DNA from: Alterileibacterium massiliense
Lineage (GTDB): Bacteria; Bacillota; Clostridia; Peptostreptococcales; Anaerovoracaceae
DNA length: 64,000 bases
NCBI RefSeq assembly: GCF_900104645.1
Contig: NZ_FNWE01000002.1
Span: 449,289 to 513,288, forward strand
Direction: 5' to 3'
Positions 45,744 through 54,065 of the stretch are shown piece after piece. Each line of letters opens with the position of its first letter. Positions within the stretch are counted from its first letter, which is position 1. The notes beneath the pieces were generated by a model that saw only the letters and a list, made by a program, of their open reading frames with translations, ran no database searches and was not told the DNA's origin. A program made the position numbers and the translations under genes.

Positions 45744-46859
45744 ATGGCTTATGACAGTTCTGATATAGCTGCTTTCAAGAATGTATGGGTTTTCTGTGAG
45801 CAGCGTCAAGGCGAAATGATGCCAACGACATTTGAATTGATTTCTGAGGGTCGCAAGCTGGCAGATGAACTTGGAGTAGAACTCTGGGGAATTCTTCTCG
45901 GCGATAACATTGAAGGAATCGCATCCGAATTAGGCGGATACGGTGCTGACAAGGTTCTTGTTTGTGATGATCCTCTACTAAAGAATTATACAACAGACGG
46001 ATATACAAAGGTTATCTGTGACATGGTTAAAGAGTACAAGCCTGAGGTTATGATCTACGGTGCATCAAACATCGGTAGAGACCTAGCACCAAGATGTGCA
46101 GCTAGATTGCATACAGGTCTATGTGCTGACTGTACTCACCTCGATGTAGATCTTGATGGATATATTAACTTCCTAAAGACAGGATCTTCACTCGATGTTG
46201 ACAATGTAAACTTTGAGAGCAAGCTCTTCGATGTAAAGAAAAACCTAAAGATGACAAGACCTGCTTTCGGCGGACACCTCATGGCAACAATCGTATGTCC
46301 TAGATTCCGTCCTGCAATGGCTACAGTAAGACCTGGAGTTATGCAGAGAAGACCTTTTGATGAAGAAGGTGCAAAGAAGGTAGAACTAATTCATCCTAAG
46401 TTTGAGATTTCAGCTGACGACATCAAGGCTGAGGTTATCGATATTCAGAAGGCTGGAAGAAAACTTGTTGACCTAATCGGAGCAGATGTAATCGTATCTG
46501 TAGGTCGCGGAATATCTAAGGATGTTGAAGGTGGAGTAAAGCTTGCAGAAGAGCTAGCAGAAGTACTTGGCGGAGTAGTAGGAGCTTCCCGTGCAGTTGT
46601 AGACTCAGGATGGATGCCTAATGATCATCAGGTAGGACAGACAGGAAAGACTGTACACCCTAGGATTTACATCGCTTGCGGTATCTCAGGTGCTATTCAG
46701 CACAAGGCTGGTATGCAGGATTCAGAGTGCATTATTGCAATCAACAAGAATGAAGCTGCTCCAATCTTTGAAATCGCTGATTACGGTATCGTAGGAGACC
46801 TATTCAAGGTTATTCCTCTCTTAATTGATTCATATAAGGAAGCTAAGGCTGAAGCATAG
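45744..46859 (+). CDS. etfA: electron transfer flavoprotein alpha subunit (second copy)
   Basis: 371 residues from the ATG at 45744, nine bases after GGAAGGAG; the longer frame from 45660 overlaps etfB and is rejected. FAD signature NDHQVGQTGKTVHPRIYIACGISGAIQHKAG is split by normal residues but complete. No ferredoxin domain. Last gene of the had unit, followed by a strong terminator. Confidence 0.94.
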   Translation: MAYDSSDIAAFKNVWVFCEQRQGEMMPTTFELISEGRKLADELGVELWGILLGDNIEGIASELGGYGADKVLVCDDPLLKNYTTDGYTKVICDMVKEYKPEVMIYGASNIGRDLAPRCAARLHTGLCADCTHLDVDLDGYINFLKTGSSLDVDNVNFESKLFDVKKNLKMTRPAFGGHLMATIVCPRFRPAMATVRPGVMQRRPFDEEGAKKVELIHPKFEISADDIKAEVIDIQKAGRKLVDLIGADVIVSVGRGISKDVEGGVKLAEELAEVLGGVVGASRAVVDSGWMPNDHQVGQTGKTVHPRIYIACGISGAIQHKAGMQDSECIIAINKNEAAPIFEIADYGIVGDLFKVIPLLIDSYKEAKAEA

Positions 46860-46895
46860 AATTAATTAAAAAAATATCTATAAGTATGATATTAA

Positions 46896-46933
46896 CCCTC
46901 TCTGCTGTTAGAATGGCAGGGAGGGTATTTTTA
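46896..46933 (+). terminator. intrinsic terminator of the had cluster
   Basis: CCCTCTCTGC (46896-46905) pairs with GCAGGGAGGG (46916-46925), one T-G pair, then TATTTTTAAT. Confidence 0.92.
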
Positions 46934-46967
46934 ATACTTTATATGACTTTTATAAATGAGAAATTAT

Positions 46968-47031
46968 ATAAATTACAAATTATACAAATGGTAAAATACA
47001 TAAATTACAAATTATACAAATGCCAAAATAT
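46968..47031 (+). repeat. 32-bp tandem repeat, two copies
   Basis: Units 46968-46999 and 47000-47031 share 23 identical leading bases (beginning ATAAATTACAAATTATACAA) and differ in the last ten. A related ATAAATTACAAATTA sequence recurs at 47335 inside the decayed surface-protein gene. The rest of the 378-bp gap from 46860 to 47237 holds the had terminator and AT-rich sequence; I see no gene in it. Confidence 0.9.
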
Positions 47032-47237
47032 CAATATATTTTGCATATATCTTGTGGTTATAGGAATTAGGTTATACTAAATACTATATAATATACTGAA
47101 AAAGTATATTTTTTATGTTATAATATTAAAACAATTAAGAAAGACATCTTCTAATCAGATTTAAACTCAGATGGAAGATTTTTATTATGTGCAATTAGCA
47201 TTTTACTTACGAACACTTTACTTAACTGGAGGAAGAT

Positions 47238-47560
47238 ATGAAATTAAAAAGATTTTCATTAATTTTGCTTATATTGATGATGATGCTATCAATAATTCCT
47301 GTAAAGATAGGAAATGGTTTGCTGGTATAAATAGCATAAATTACAAATTAAAATATGCAAATGATATTGACCTTGTGAATAAGATTGTAAATATTTATGA
47401 ACCAAAGGATAAAACACCAAAGAAGAATAATAATCATAAAAAAATAAAAAATCCAAGAACAGGAGATCAATCTCAGCCACTGGTGCTAACTTCTGCTATA
47501 ATATTAGCGGTGATACTTATAACCTTGCTACTAATAATAAATAAAAGAAGAAATAAATAA
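47238..47560 (+). pseudogene. decayed sortase-anchored surface protein
   Basis: GGAGG leads to the ATG at 47238, which opens a clean signal peptide (MKLKRFSLILLILMMMLSII) but stops at 47328-47330 after 30 codons. Another frame, open from 47171 to 47560, supplies the missing end: a Lys/Asn spacer, NPRTGD, a membrane helix (LTSAIILAVILITLLLII) and a basic tail, i.e. a sortase sorting signal. Start and end thus belong to one gene broken by a frameshift, and very little remains between them, so a large internal deletion is likely too. Alternative: two unrelated short ORFs; less likely given the paired signals. Confidence 0.65.
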
Positions 47561-47577
47561 TTAAGAAGGGAGATTAT

Positions 47578-48507
47578 ATGTCAAAGATTTATACATCAGT
47601 TGAAGAATTGATAGGAAAGACGCCCCTTATGGAGCTTAAAAATATAGAAAAGGAGCTCGGACTTGAGGCAAAAATACTTGCAAAACTTGAATCATTCAAT
47701 CCTGCGGGCTCGGTTAAAGATAGAGTAGCACTTATGATGATAGAAGAAGCAGAAAAAAAAGGAGAGTTAAAGAAGGGGTCGGTAATAATAGAGCCAACTT
47801 CAGGAAATACAGGAATAGGGATATGCTCCGTTGCTTCTGCTAAAGGATATAAGGTAATAATTGTTATGCCGGAGACCATGTCTATTGAGAGGCGTAAACT
47901 CATAAAAGCCTATGGCGCAGAGGTTGTTCTATCAGATGGGAAAAAGGGAATGAAAGGTGCGATTGAATTGGCTGATAAGCTAGCATCTGAAACACCTAGT
48001 AGTTTTATCCCGGGGCAATTTGTGAATAGGGACAATCCTAAATCTCATATGATGACAACGGGACCTGAGATTTATGAGGATACAGATGGGGAAATAGACT
48101 ATTTTATCTCAGGAATAGGCACGGGTGGAACGATAACAGGAACAGGCGAATATCTTAAATCAAAGAATAAGGCACTTAAGGTTATTGCCGTTGAACCTGC
48201 CGGCTCGGCGTTTTTATCGACAGGAAAAGCAGGTGCACATCGAATTGAGGGGATAGGTGCGGGCTTTGCTCCGGATATATTAAATAGAGAAATTTACGAT
48301 GAGATTATAACTGTAAGCAATGAGGACAGTTTTAAATATGGAAAGATGGTCGGTCAAAAAGAGGGAGTGCTCGTTGGAATTTCGTCAGGGGCTGCACTAT
48401 CTGCTGCAATTGAGATAGCTAAGAGGAAAGAAGCCAAGGGTAAGACAATAGTTGTTATTTTCCCAGACGGAGGGGATAGATACCTTTCTACCGAATTATT
48501 TGCATAA
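47578..48507 (+). CDS. cysK: cysteine synthase (O-acetylserine sulfhydrylase)
   Basis: 309 residues of the PLP-dependent CysK/CysM family. The PLP Lys is in NPAGSVKDRVAL; substrate loop PTSGNTGIGI; phosphate loop GIGTGGTITGTGEYL; C-terminal ISSGAALSAA. It makes cysteine from O-acetylserine and sulfide. GAAGGGAG precedes the ATG. It lies between the pseudogene and the purine operon, and does not share an obvious operon with either. Confidence 0.93.
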   Translation: MSKIYTSVEELIGKTPLMELKNIEKELGLEAKILAKLESFNPAGSVKDRVALMMIEEAEKKGELKKGSVIIEPTSGNTGIGICSVASAKGYKVIIVMPETMSIERRKLIKAYGAEVVLSDGKKGMKGAIELADKLASETPSSFIPGQFVNRDNPKSHMMTTGPEIYEDTDGEIDYFISGIGTGGTITGTGEYLKSKNKALKVIAVEPAGSAFLSTGKAGAHRIEGIGAGFAPDILNREIYDEIITVSNEDSFKYGKMVGQKEGVLVGISSGAALSAAIEIAKRKEAKGKTIVVIFPDGGDRYLSTELFA

Positions 48508-48549
48508 ATACATACAAATTTATATAAAACAAGTTTTGTAATGAATAAG

Positions 48550-48580
48550 TGGACGAACCATTTTAATTAACCGAACAAAT
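48550..48580 (+). promoter_or_regulatory. two PurBox-like CGAAC sites upstream of purE
   Basis: TTAACCGAACAAA (48567-48579) closely fits the PurR box AWWWCCGAACWWT known from Bacillus and lactococci. A second, weaker copy GGACGAACCAT starts at 48551, with CGAA cores 18 bp apart in the same orientation. TATAAT-like sequence follows at about 48582-48592. B. subtilis pairs are inverted, so the direct orientation is unusual. PurR control of the operon is an inference. Confidence 0.5.
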
Positions 48581-48615
48581 AATATAATATAATACTAATA
48601 GTTAAGATTTTTATA

Positions 48616-48660
48616 AATGATGAGTGAAAAAGTTAGCTTTTTTGCTCATTATTTATTTTA
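48616..48660 (+). terminator. terminator or attenuator before purE
   Basis: ATGAGTGAAAAAG (48620-48632), loop TTAG, CTTTTTTGCTCAT (48637-48649), extended by a few outer pairs, then TATTTATTTTATATT. It may end cysK, or attenuate the purine leader if transcription starts at the TATAAT near 48585. No guanine riboswitch fold is visible in the 248-bp gap; a second TATAAT at 48699-48704 has no clear -35 box. Confidence 0.75.
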
Positions 48661-48755
48661 TATTAAGGTATTAAATGATTATCTTGCCCGTCACACTGTA
48701 TAATCTATCTATAATCATCATATTACTATTTAAGACAATTTTGGAGGAATATAAA

Positions 48756-49238
48756 TTGAAAAAAGTAGGAATAATTATGGGCAGTGATAGCGATATGCCT
48801 ATTGCTGAAAAAGTTAGAGGTCAGCTTGATAAATATGGTGTCCCTTACGAGATGCACATTTATTCTGCACATAGAACACCAAAGGAAGCAAAAGAATTTT
48901 CTGAGAATGCCATATCAAATGGCTTTGGCGTTATTATAGGGATTGCAGGAAAAGCAGCACATCTGGCAGGTGCTATAGCTGCAAATACGACGCTCCCTGT
49001 TATTGGAGTTCCTTGCAAATCATCGGAATTAGATGGTCTCGATGCACTTCTTTCAACAGTTCAAATGCCTAGCGGAATGCCTGTTGCAACTGTTGCAATT
49101 AACGGTGGAAAGAACGCTGCAATACTTGCTTCTCAAATTATTGCTATTAACGACGAGGAGCTTGCTCGTAAAATCAGAGATGAGAGAAAGAAAAATGCAG
49201 AGGCAATTTTGGAAAAAGATGCAAAGCTAAATCAATAA
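48756..49238 (+). CDS. purE: N5-carboxyaminoimidazole ribonucleotide mutase
   Basis: 160 residues from TTG at 48756, eight bases after GGAGG; this gives KKVGIIMGSDSDMPIAEKV, the normal PurE N-terminus. The longer frame from 48675 adds a non-homologous hydrophobic stretch and is rejected. Active-site AHRTP and GIAGKAAHLAGAIAANT are present. It forms CAIR in purine synthesis. No purK is seen in the operon, so either purK is elsewhere or this is a PurE that uses AIR and CO2 directly. Confidence 0.93.
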   Translation: MKKVGIIMGSDSDMPIAEKVRGQLDKYGVPYEMHIYSAHRTPKEAKEFSENAISNGFGVIIGIAGKAAHLAGAIAANTTLPVIGVPCKSSELDGLDALLSTVQMPSGMPVATVAINGGKNAAILASQIIAINDEELARKIRDERKKNAEAILEKDAKLNQ

Positions 49239-49372
49239 TAATTTTAAATAGTTTTATTAAAAATAATGCAAACAATAAAAGTATTACAAATAATAAAAAT
49301 AATTCAAAAACTTAAATAATAAAAATAATAAAAAAATTGCTAAATTAAGCAGAGGAAAGGGAAGGTAGATTT

Positions 49373-50068
49373 ATGTCAAAGGAATTAGTTTACACAGGAA
49401 AGACAAAGGATGTTTATGCTCTTGATAATGGTAATTATGAGCTTGTATTTAAAGATGATGTGACCGGAGCGGACGGAGTTTTTGACCCTGGAATGAATCA
49501 AGTTGGTCTTACAATTGACGGTGTTGGCGATATTAATTTGAGAATGTCTAAGTATTTTTTTGAAAAAATCAATGCACTTGGAATAAAAACCCACTATGTA
49601 AATTGTGACCTCGAAAAGACAACTATGGAAGTTAAGCCTGCAAAGGTATTTGGTAACGGACTTGAGGTTATTTGTAGATATAAGGCAGTAGGATCTTTTA
49701 TCAGAAGATATGGAGAATATATCGAGGAGGGAACAGATCTACCAGCTTATGTTGAGATGACATTTAAGAATGATGAGAAAGGCGATCCCCTCGTAACAAA
49801 GGATGCTTTGATTGCTCTTGGCGTAATGACTGACGAACAATATGAAGCTGTAAAAAAGGAAACACAGCAGGTTACAAAGGTTGTTTATGACGATATGAAA
49901 GAAAAAGGACTTGATTTATATGATATTAAATTCGAGTTTGGATTTGATAAAAATGGAGATGTATTGCTTATAGATGAAATAGCTTCAGGAAATATGAGAG
50001 TATATAAAGATGGTAAATATATAGAGCCACTCGAATTATCAAAATTATTCTTTGATGCGATGAAGTAA
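49373..50068 (+). CDS. purC: SAICAR synthase
   Basis: 231 residues: [28 protein letters not shown] at the start, [16 protein letters not shown] and [26 protein letters not shown]. It joins aspartate to CAIR with ATP. The 134-bp spacer before it is a string of AATAAAAATAAT-type repeats. AGGAAAGGGAAGG precedes the ATG. Confidence 0.95.
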   Translation: MSKELVYTGKTKDVYALDNGNYELVFKDDVTGADGVFDPGMNQVGLTIDGVGDINLRMSKYFFEKINALGIKTHYVNCDLEKTTMEVKPAKVFGNGLEVICRYKAVGSFIRRYGEYIEEGTDLPAYVEMTFKNDEKGDPLVTKDALIALGVMTDEQYEAVKKETQQVTKVVYDDMKEKGLDLYDIKFEFGFDKNGDVLLIDEIASGNMRVYKDGKYIEPLELSKLFFDAMK

Positions 50069-50194
50069 AAACAAGCGAAAAGAAAAACTAAAGAAGAATT
50101 AAAGACGAATAAAAAAATTAAAGAAAAATAAGGATTCTAAGGATAAAGATTCGATGAATAATGATTCTAAGGATAAAGAAAGGAAATTTTGATA

Positions 50195-51619
50195 ATGGGA
50201 GGCTATTACGGAGCTGTATCTTCAAAAGATGTCGTAGCTGATGTATTTTATGGAACTGATTACCATTCTCACCTAGGCACCAGAAGGGGTGGAATGGCAT
50301 TTTGGGATAAAGAAAAGGGTTTTAAGCGAGATATACATAATATTGAAAATGGTCCATTTAGGACAAAATTTGAGGGAGCTCTTGACGAGTACACGGGCAC
50401 GGCAGGACTTGGCTGTATAAGTGATACCGACGCACAGCCTCTCCTTATCTTCTCTAAGCTTGGAAGATATGCGATAGCTTATACCGGTGCAGTGCAAAAC
50501 CAAGATGAGCTAATTGAAGAAGCGTTGAGCAAACCGGGCACGCATTTTGAAGCACTAAAAGGCGGAAGGGTTAATTCACTTGAGGTAATTGCTACTTTAA
50601 TAAATTCAAAGCCATCTTTTGTAGAGGGACTTAAATTTATGCAGGAAAAGGTGAAAGGCTCTGCATCTGTACTAATTCTAACGGAAAGAGGAACTATAAT
50701 AGCTTCCCGTGATAAATATGGAAGAACTCCGATTGTCATAGGAAGAGATGATTACGGTTTTAGCGTATCATTCGAGAGCTTTGCTTTTCAAAAGATGGGA
50801 TATGAAACTTATAGAGAGCTCGGACCGGGTGAAATCGTAGAGATTAAAAGCGATGGAATAAAGACGCTAAAAGAGGCAGGAAAAGAGATGAAAATCTGCG
50901 GTTTTCTCTGGACCTACTATGGATATGCGAACTCGACATATGAGGGAAGAAATGTTGAACTCATGAGAAATAGGAATGGTAAATTGTTAGCTCAATTTGA
51001 TGAGAAAAATGGCAAAAAATTTGACTATGACTATGTCTGCGGAGTTCCTGATTCAGGAATAGCCCATGCGATAGGTTATGCAAATCAGAGCGGAAATGAG
51101 TATGGAAGACCTTTTATCAAATACACTCCGACATGGCCTAGAAGTTTTATGCCTACCAATCAAAAGGAGAGAAATCATGTAGCCTCCATGAAGCTTGTAC
51201 CTGTACCGGAGCTTATCCGCGGGAATAAGTTGTTATTTGTAGACGATTCGATAGTCAGGGGTACCCAGCTTAAATCCACAGTTGAGCATGTTTATGAATG
51301 GGGAGCAAGAGAAGTTCATATGAGGTCAGCTTGTCCGCCAATAATGTATGGCTGTCCATATCTAACCTTTTCACGCCAGCACGATTCTATGGAACTGATT
51401 GCAAGAAGAAAGATTTATGAGCTTGAGGGCGATGAAGGCTCAAATTATATAGAAGAATATAGCGACGGAAGCACAGAAAGAGGCAAAAAGCTTAGAGAGG
51501 CGATATGCAGTGAATTAAACTTCGATTCACTCGAATATCAGACAGTTGAAAATACGATTAAGGCAATTGGACTAGACAGATGCAAGGTCTGCACATATTG
51601 CTGGGATGGTAAAAAATAA
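50195..51619 (+). CDS. purF: PurF-like amidophosphoribosyltransferase with degenerate glutaminase site
   Basis: 474 residues from the ATG at 50195. The C-terminal half is a good phosphoribosyltransferase with LLFVDDSIVRGTQLKSTVEH and Cys ligands of a possible Fe-S cluster (SACPPIMYGCPY, CKVCTYCW). The N-terminal Ntn domain starts MGGYYGAVSSKD, without the nucleophile Cys; the GHxRY(S/A)T Arg motif is GCISDTDAQ and the HNGN oxyanion motif is YTGAVQN. So glutamine hydrolysis appears lost. It sits where purF is expected. It may use free ammonia or a partner glutaminase, or may not be the main PurF. Confidence 0.82.
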   Translation: MGGYYGAVSSKDVVADVFYGTDYHSHLGTRRGGMAFWDKEKGFKRDIHNIENGPFRTKFEGALDEYTGTAGLGCISDTDAQPLLIFSKLGRYAIAYTGAVQNQDELIEEALSKPGTHFEALKGGRVNSLEVIATLINSKPSFVEGLKFMQEKVKGSASVLILTERGTIIASRDKYGRTPIVIGRDDYGFSVSFESFAFQKMGYETYRELGPGEIVEIKSDGIKTLKEAGKEMKICGFLWTYYGYANSTYEGRNVELMRNRNGKLLAQFDEKNGKKFDYDYVCGVPDSGIAHAIGYANQSGNEYGRPFIKYTPTWPRSFMPTNQKERNHVASMKLVPVPELIRGNKLLFVDDSIVRGTQLKSTVEHVYEWGAREVHMRSACPPIMYGCPYLTFSRQHDSMELIARRKIYELEGDEGSNYIEEYSDGSTERGKKLREAICSELNFDSLEYQTVENTIKAIGLDRCKVCTYCWDGKK

Positions 51620-51671
51620 AAGGAAATAGATTAAGTAGATACAAAGTATATGGAGTAGAAAGGAGTAGTAA

Positions 51672-52685
51672 ATGAGCAAGTCAAGGTCGGATGCGTATGC
51701 AGCATCGGGGGTTGATATTACTGCGGGTTACGAATCCGTTCAGCTTATGAAAAAATATGTTGATAAGACAATCACCGACGGTGTCTTATCAGATGTTGGT
51801 GGATTTGGAGGCCTTTTCATGCCTAATATTTCGGGTATGGAAGAACCAATTCTTGTGAGCGGAACTGATGGAGTAGGAACAAAGCTAAAGCTTGCATTTA
51901 TTTCAGATAAGCACGATACAATCGGTATTGATGCAGTTGCAATGTGCGTGAATGATATTATTTGCTCAGGTGCTAAACCTATATTTTTTCTTGATTATAT
52001 AGCCTGCGGGAAGAACTTCCCTGAGAAAATTGCAGAGATAGTAAAAGGAGTTTCTGAAGGATGCAGGCAGTCTGGAGCCGCACTTATAGGCGGTGAAACA
52101 GCTGAGATGCCAGGATTTTATCCAGAAGACGAATACGATTTGGCAGGATTTGCTGTCGGCATAGTGGATAGAAAAAAAATTATCGATAAGAGCAGTGTTA
52201 AAGATGGAGACATAATAATAGCACTCCCATCTAGTGGTATACACTCAAATGGTTTTTCACTCATAAGAAAGATATATGGAGAAAAGCTTTTAAGTGATGA
52301 AAATCTTAGGAATAAGCTTCTAACTCCTACAAAGATATATGTAAAGCCAATCCTTTCTCTCATAGAAAATGTAGCTGTTAAGGGAATTGCCCATATCACA
52401 GGAGGCGGATTTTATGAGAACATACCTAGAGCCTTGCCTAAAGGTCTCTCTGCAAAAATATCATATGAAGATGTTAAAAAGTTACCTATTTTTGATGAAA
52501 TAATGAGTGCGGGAGAAATAAGCAGGCACGATATGTTCAATACCTTTAATATGGGAGTTGGAATGATTGCGATTGTTTCAAGAGAAGAAGTGGATAAATC
52601 TCTTGAAATCTTAAAAGAGGCGGGAGAAGACGCCTATGTTCTGGGTGAAGTTATTAAATCCGATGAAGGAGTGATTTTGTGCTAG
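51672..52685 (+). CDS. purM: phosphoribosylformylglycinamidine cyclo-ligase (AIR synthetase)
   Basis: 337 residues. [55 protein letters not shown] and the C-terminal [15 protein letters not shown] are standard PurM features. It closes the imidazole ring to AIR with ATP. AAAGGAG precedes the ATG; its stop overlaps purN by seven bases. Confidence 0.96.
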   Translation: MSKSRSDAYAASGVDITAGYESVQLMKKYVDKTITDGVLSDVGGFGGLFMPNISGMEEPILVSGTDGVGTKLKLAFISDKHDTIGIDAVAMCVNDIICSGAKPIFFLDYIACGKNFPEKIAEIVKGVSEGCRQSGAALIGGETAEMPGFYPEDEYDLAGFAVGIVDRKKIIDKSSVKDGDIIIALPSSGIHSNGFSLIRKIYGEKLLSDENLRNKLLTPTKIYVKPILSLIENVAVKGIAHITGGGFYENIPRALPKGLSAKISYEDVKKLPIFDEIMSAGEISRHDMFNTFNMGVGMIAIVSREEVDKSLEILKEAGEDAYVLGEVIKSDEGVILC

Positions 52686-53329
52686 AGCAAAATAAAAAAA
52701 TAAAGATTGCAGTTCTCATCTCAGGAGGGGGAACAAATTTACAGGCATTGATCGATGCAGAAAAGTCCGGGATTATAAAGAGTGGAGAAATTTCTCTAGT
52801 TATTTCATCAAAAGAAGATGCCTATGGACTTAAAAGAGCTGAAAATGCTGGAATTAGAGGCATATATTTGCCCTCATCTAAGGAGAGAATGCCTAAAGAA
52901 TTTAAAGGCTTTAAGGGATTTAAGGGCTTTGAAGATGAACTAAGTAATTTAATAAAAGAAAATAATATAGAATTAATAGTTTTGGCTGGATTTATGAAAA
53001 TTCTATCAGAAGAATTTGTAAAAAAATATCCTAATAGAATTATCAATGTTCACCCGTCGCTCATTCCTTCTTTTTGCGGAAAGGGTGCATATGGACTTAA
53101 AGTACATGAGATGGCTTTAAACTACGGAGTTAAGGTGACAGGAGCAACTGTTCACTTTGTAAATGAAATACCTGACGGAGGAGAAATACTTCTTCAAAAG
53201 GCTGTATATGTAGAAGATGATGATACACCGGAAATTTTGCAGAAAAGAGTAATGCAGGAAGCGGAGTGGATACTTCTTCCGAAAGCTGTGGAGATGGTTT
53301 CTAAGAAGATAATGGAGGGCGAAATATGA
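52679..53329 (+). CDS. purN: phosphoribosylglycinamide formyltransferase (10-formyl-THF dependent)
   Basis: 216 residues from GTG at 52679. [17 protein letters not shown], the active-site [33 protein letters not shown] with catalytic Asn/His, and [16 protein letters not shown]. It formylates GAR using 10-formyl-THF, made by Fhs at 30.4 kb. A loop before DELSNLI contains [12 protein letters not shown], coded by three tandem 9-bp TTTAAGGGM units (52901-52927). Overlaps purM and purO. Confidence 0.94.
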   Translation: MLEQNKKIKIAVLISGGGTNLQALIDAEKSGIIKSGEISLVISSKEDAYGLKRAENAGIRGIYLPSSKERMPKEFKGFKGFKGFEDELSNLIKENNIELIVLAGFMKILSEEFVKKYPNRIINVHPSLIPSFCGKGAYGLKVHEMALNYGVKVTGATVHFVNEIPDGGEILLQKAVYVEDDDTPEILQKRVMQEAEWILLPKAVEMVSKKIMEGEI

Positions 53330-54048
53330 ATCCTTACAAGATTAATACAATTGAAGAACTTTTGGCGGGAAATTCTTATGTTGGAAGAGGCATAATCGTT
53401 GGCAAAACTGAGAGTACGAATAATGCTGTAATAGTTTATTTTATAATGGGCAGAAGCGATAATAGCAGAAATAGAATTTTTCATATTCAGGATGCAGAAG
53501 TTTATACGAAGCCTTTTGATGAGGAAAAGGTGGAAGATCCAAGGCTCATAATCTATCCGGCGGTAAAAAATCTTGATAATAAGATAATAGTTACAAATGG
53601 AGATCACACAGAAACAATCTGGAATGGAATAAAGACGGGAAAGAGCTTCGAGGAATCGCTTGAAACTAGGGAATTTGAGCCTGATGCACCTAATCTCACG
53701 CCTAGAATAAGTGCAATAGTCAATCTTGGCGATGGGATTTTTGACTATAAGATGAGCATTCTGAAAAGCGAAGATGAAAAGGGAACTGAATGTGCAAGAT
53801 ATACTTTTGCATACAAACCTCTTCCGGGCCTAGGTCACTTCATTCATACTTATCAGCAAGATGGTAATCCGCTTCCAACCTATGTCGGAGAGCCTGATAG
53901 AGTTGCAATTCCTGACGATATAGATGTGTTTACGAATACAATTTGGGAGAATTTGGACGATGACAATAGAATTTCATTATATGTAAGATATATTTGCCTT
54001 GAAAGCGGTGTGTTCAAGGATAGGGTTATTAACGATTTGGCAAGATAA
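53326..54048 (+). CDS. purO: IMP cyclohydrolase, PurO-type (archaeal-like)
   Basis: 240 residues matching the PurO-like IMP cyclohydrolase family: YVGRGIIVGKTESTNNAVIVYFIMGRSDNSRNRIF at the N-terminus and TYVGEPDRVAIPDD near the end. It closes FAICAR to IMP, the last step of purine synthesis. In most bacteria this is done by the N-terminal domain of PurH; here it is a separate enzyme of the type first known in archaea. Overlaps purN by four bases and precedes the formyltransferase gene. Confidence 0.85.
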   Translation: MNPYKINTIEELLAGNSYVGRGIIVGKTESTNNAVIVYFIMGRSDNSRNRIFHIQDAEVYTKPFDEEKVEDPRLIIYPAVKNLDNKIIVTNGDHTETIWNGIKTGKSFEESLETREFEPDAPNLTPRISAIVNLGDGIFDYKMSILKSEDEKGTECARYTFAYKPLPGLGHFIHTYQQDGNPLPTYVGEPDRVAIPDDIDVFTNTIWENLDDDNRISLYVRYICLESGVFKDRVINDLAR

Positions 54049-54065
54049 GAGCGGAGGTATTATTC

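Noticed and set aside
46896-46933. Possible start of an RNA gene after etfA
   Set aside because: The stem followed by a T-tract is a normal intrinsic terminator for the had unit.
46886-47080. 64-codon + strand ORF after etfA
   Set aside because: It starts inside the terminator region, has no ribosome binding site, and most of it is translated tandem repeat.
46860-47240. CRISPR-like repeat
   Set aside because: Only two adjacent 32-bp units with no spacers and no cas genes; it is a simple tandem duplication.
48675-48755. N-terminal hydrophobic extension of purE
   Set aside because: PurE is cytosolic and its conserved start KKVGIIMGSDSD coincides with TTG 48756 behind GGAGG.
48508-48755. Guanine riboswitch or ZTP riboswitch upstream of purE
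   Set aside because: No conserved aptamer core could be found by eye; only PurBox-like sites and a terminator are visible.
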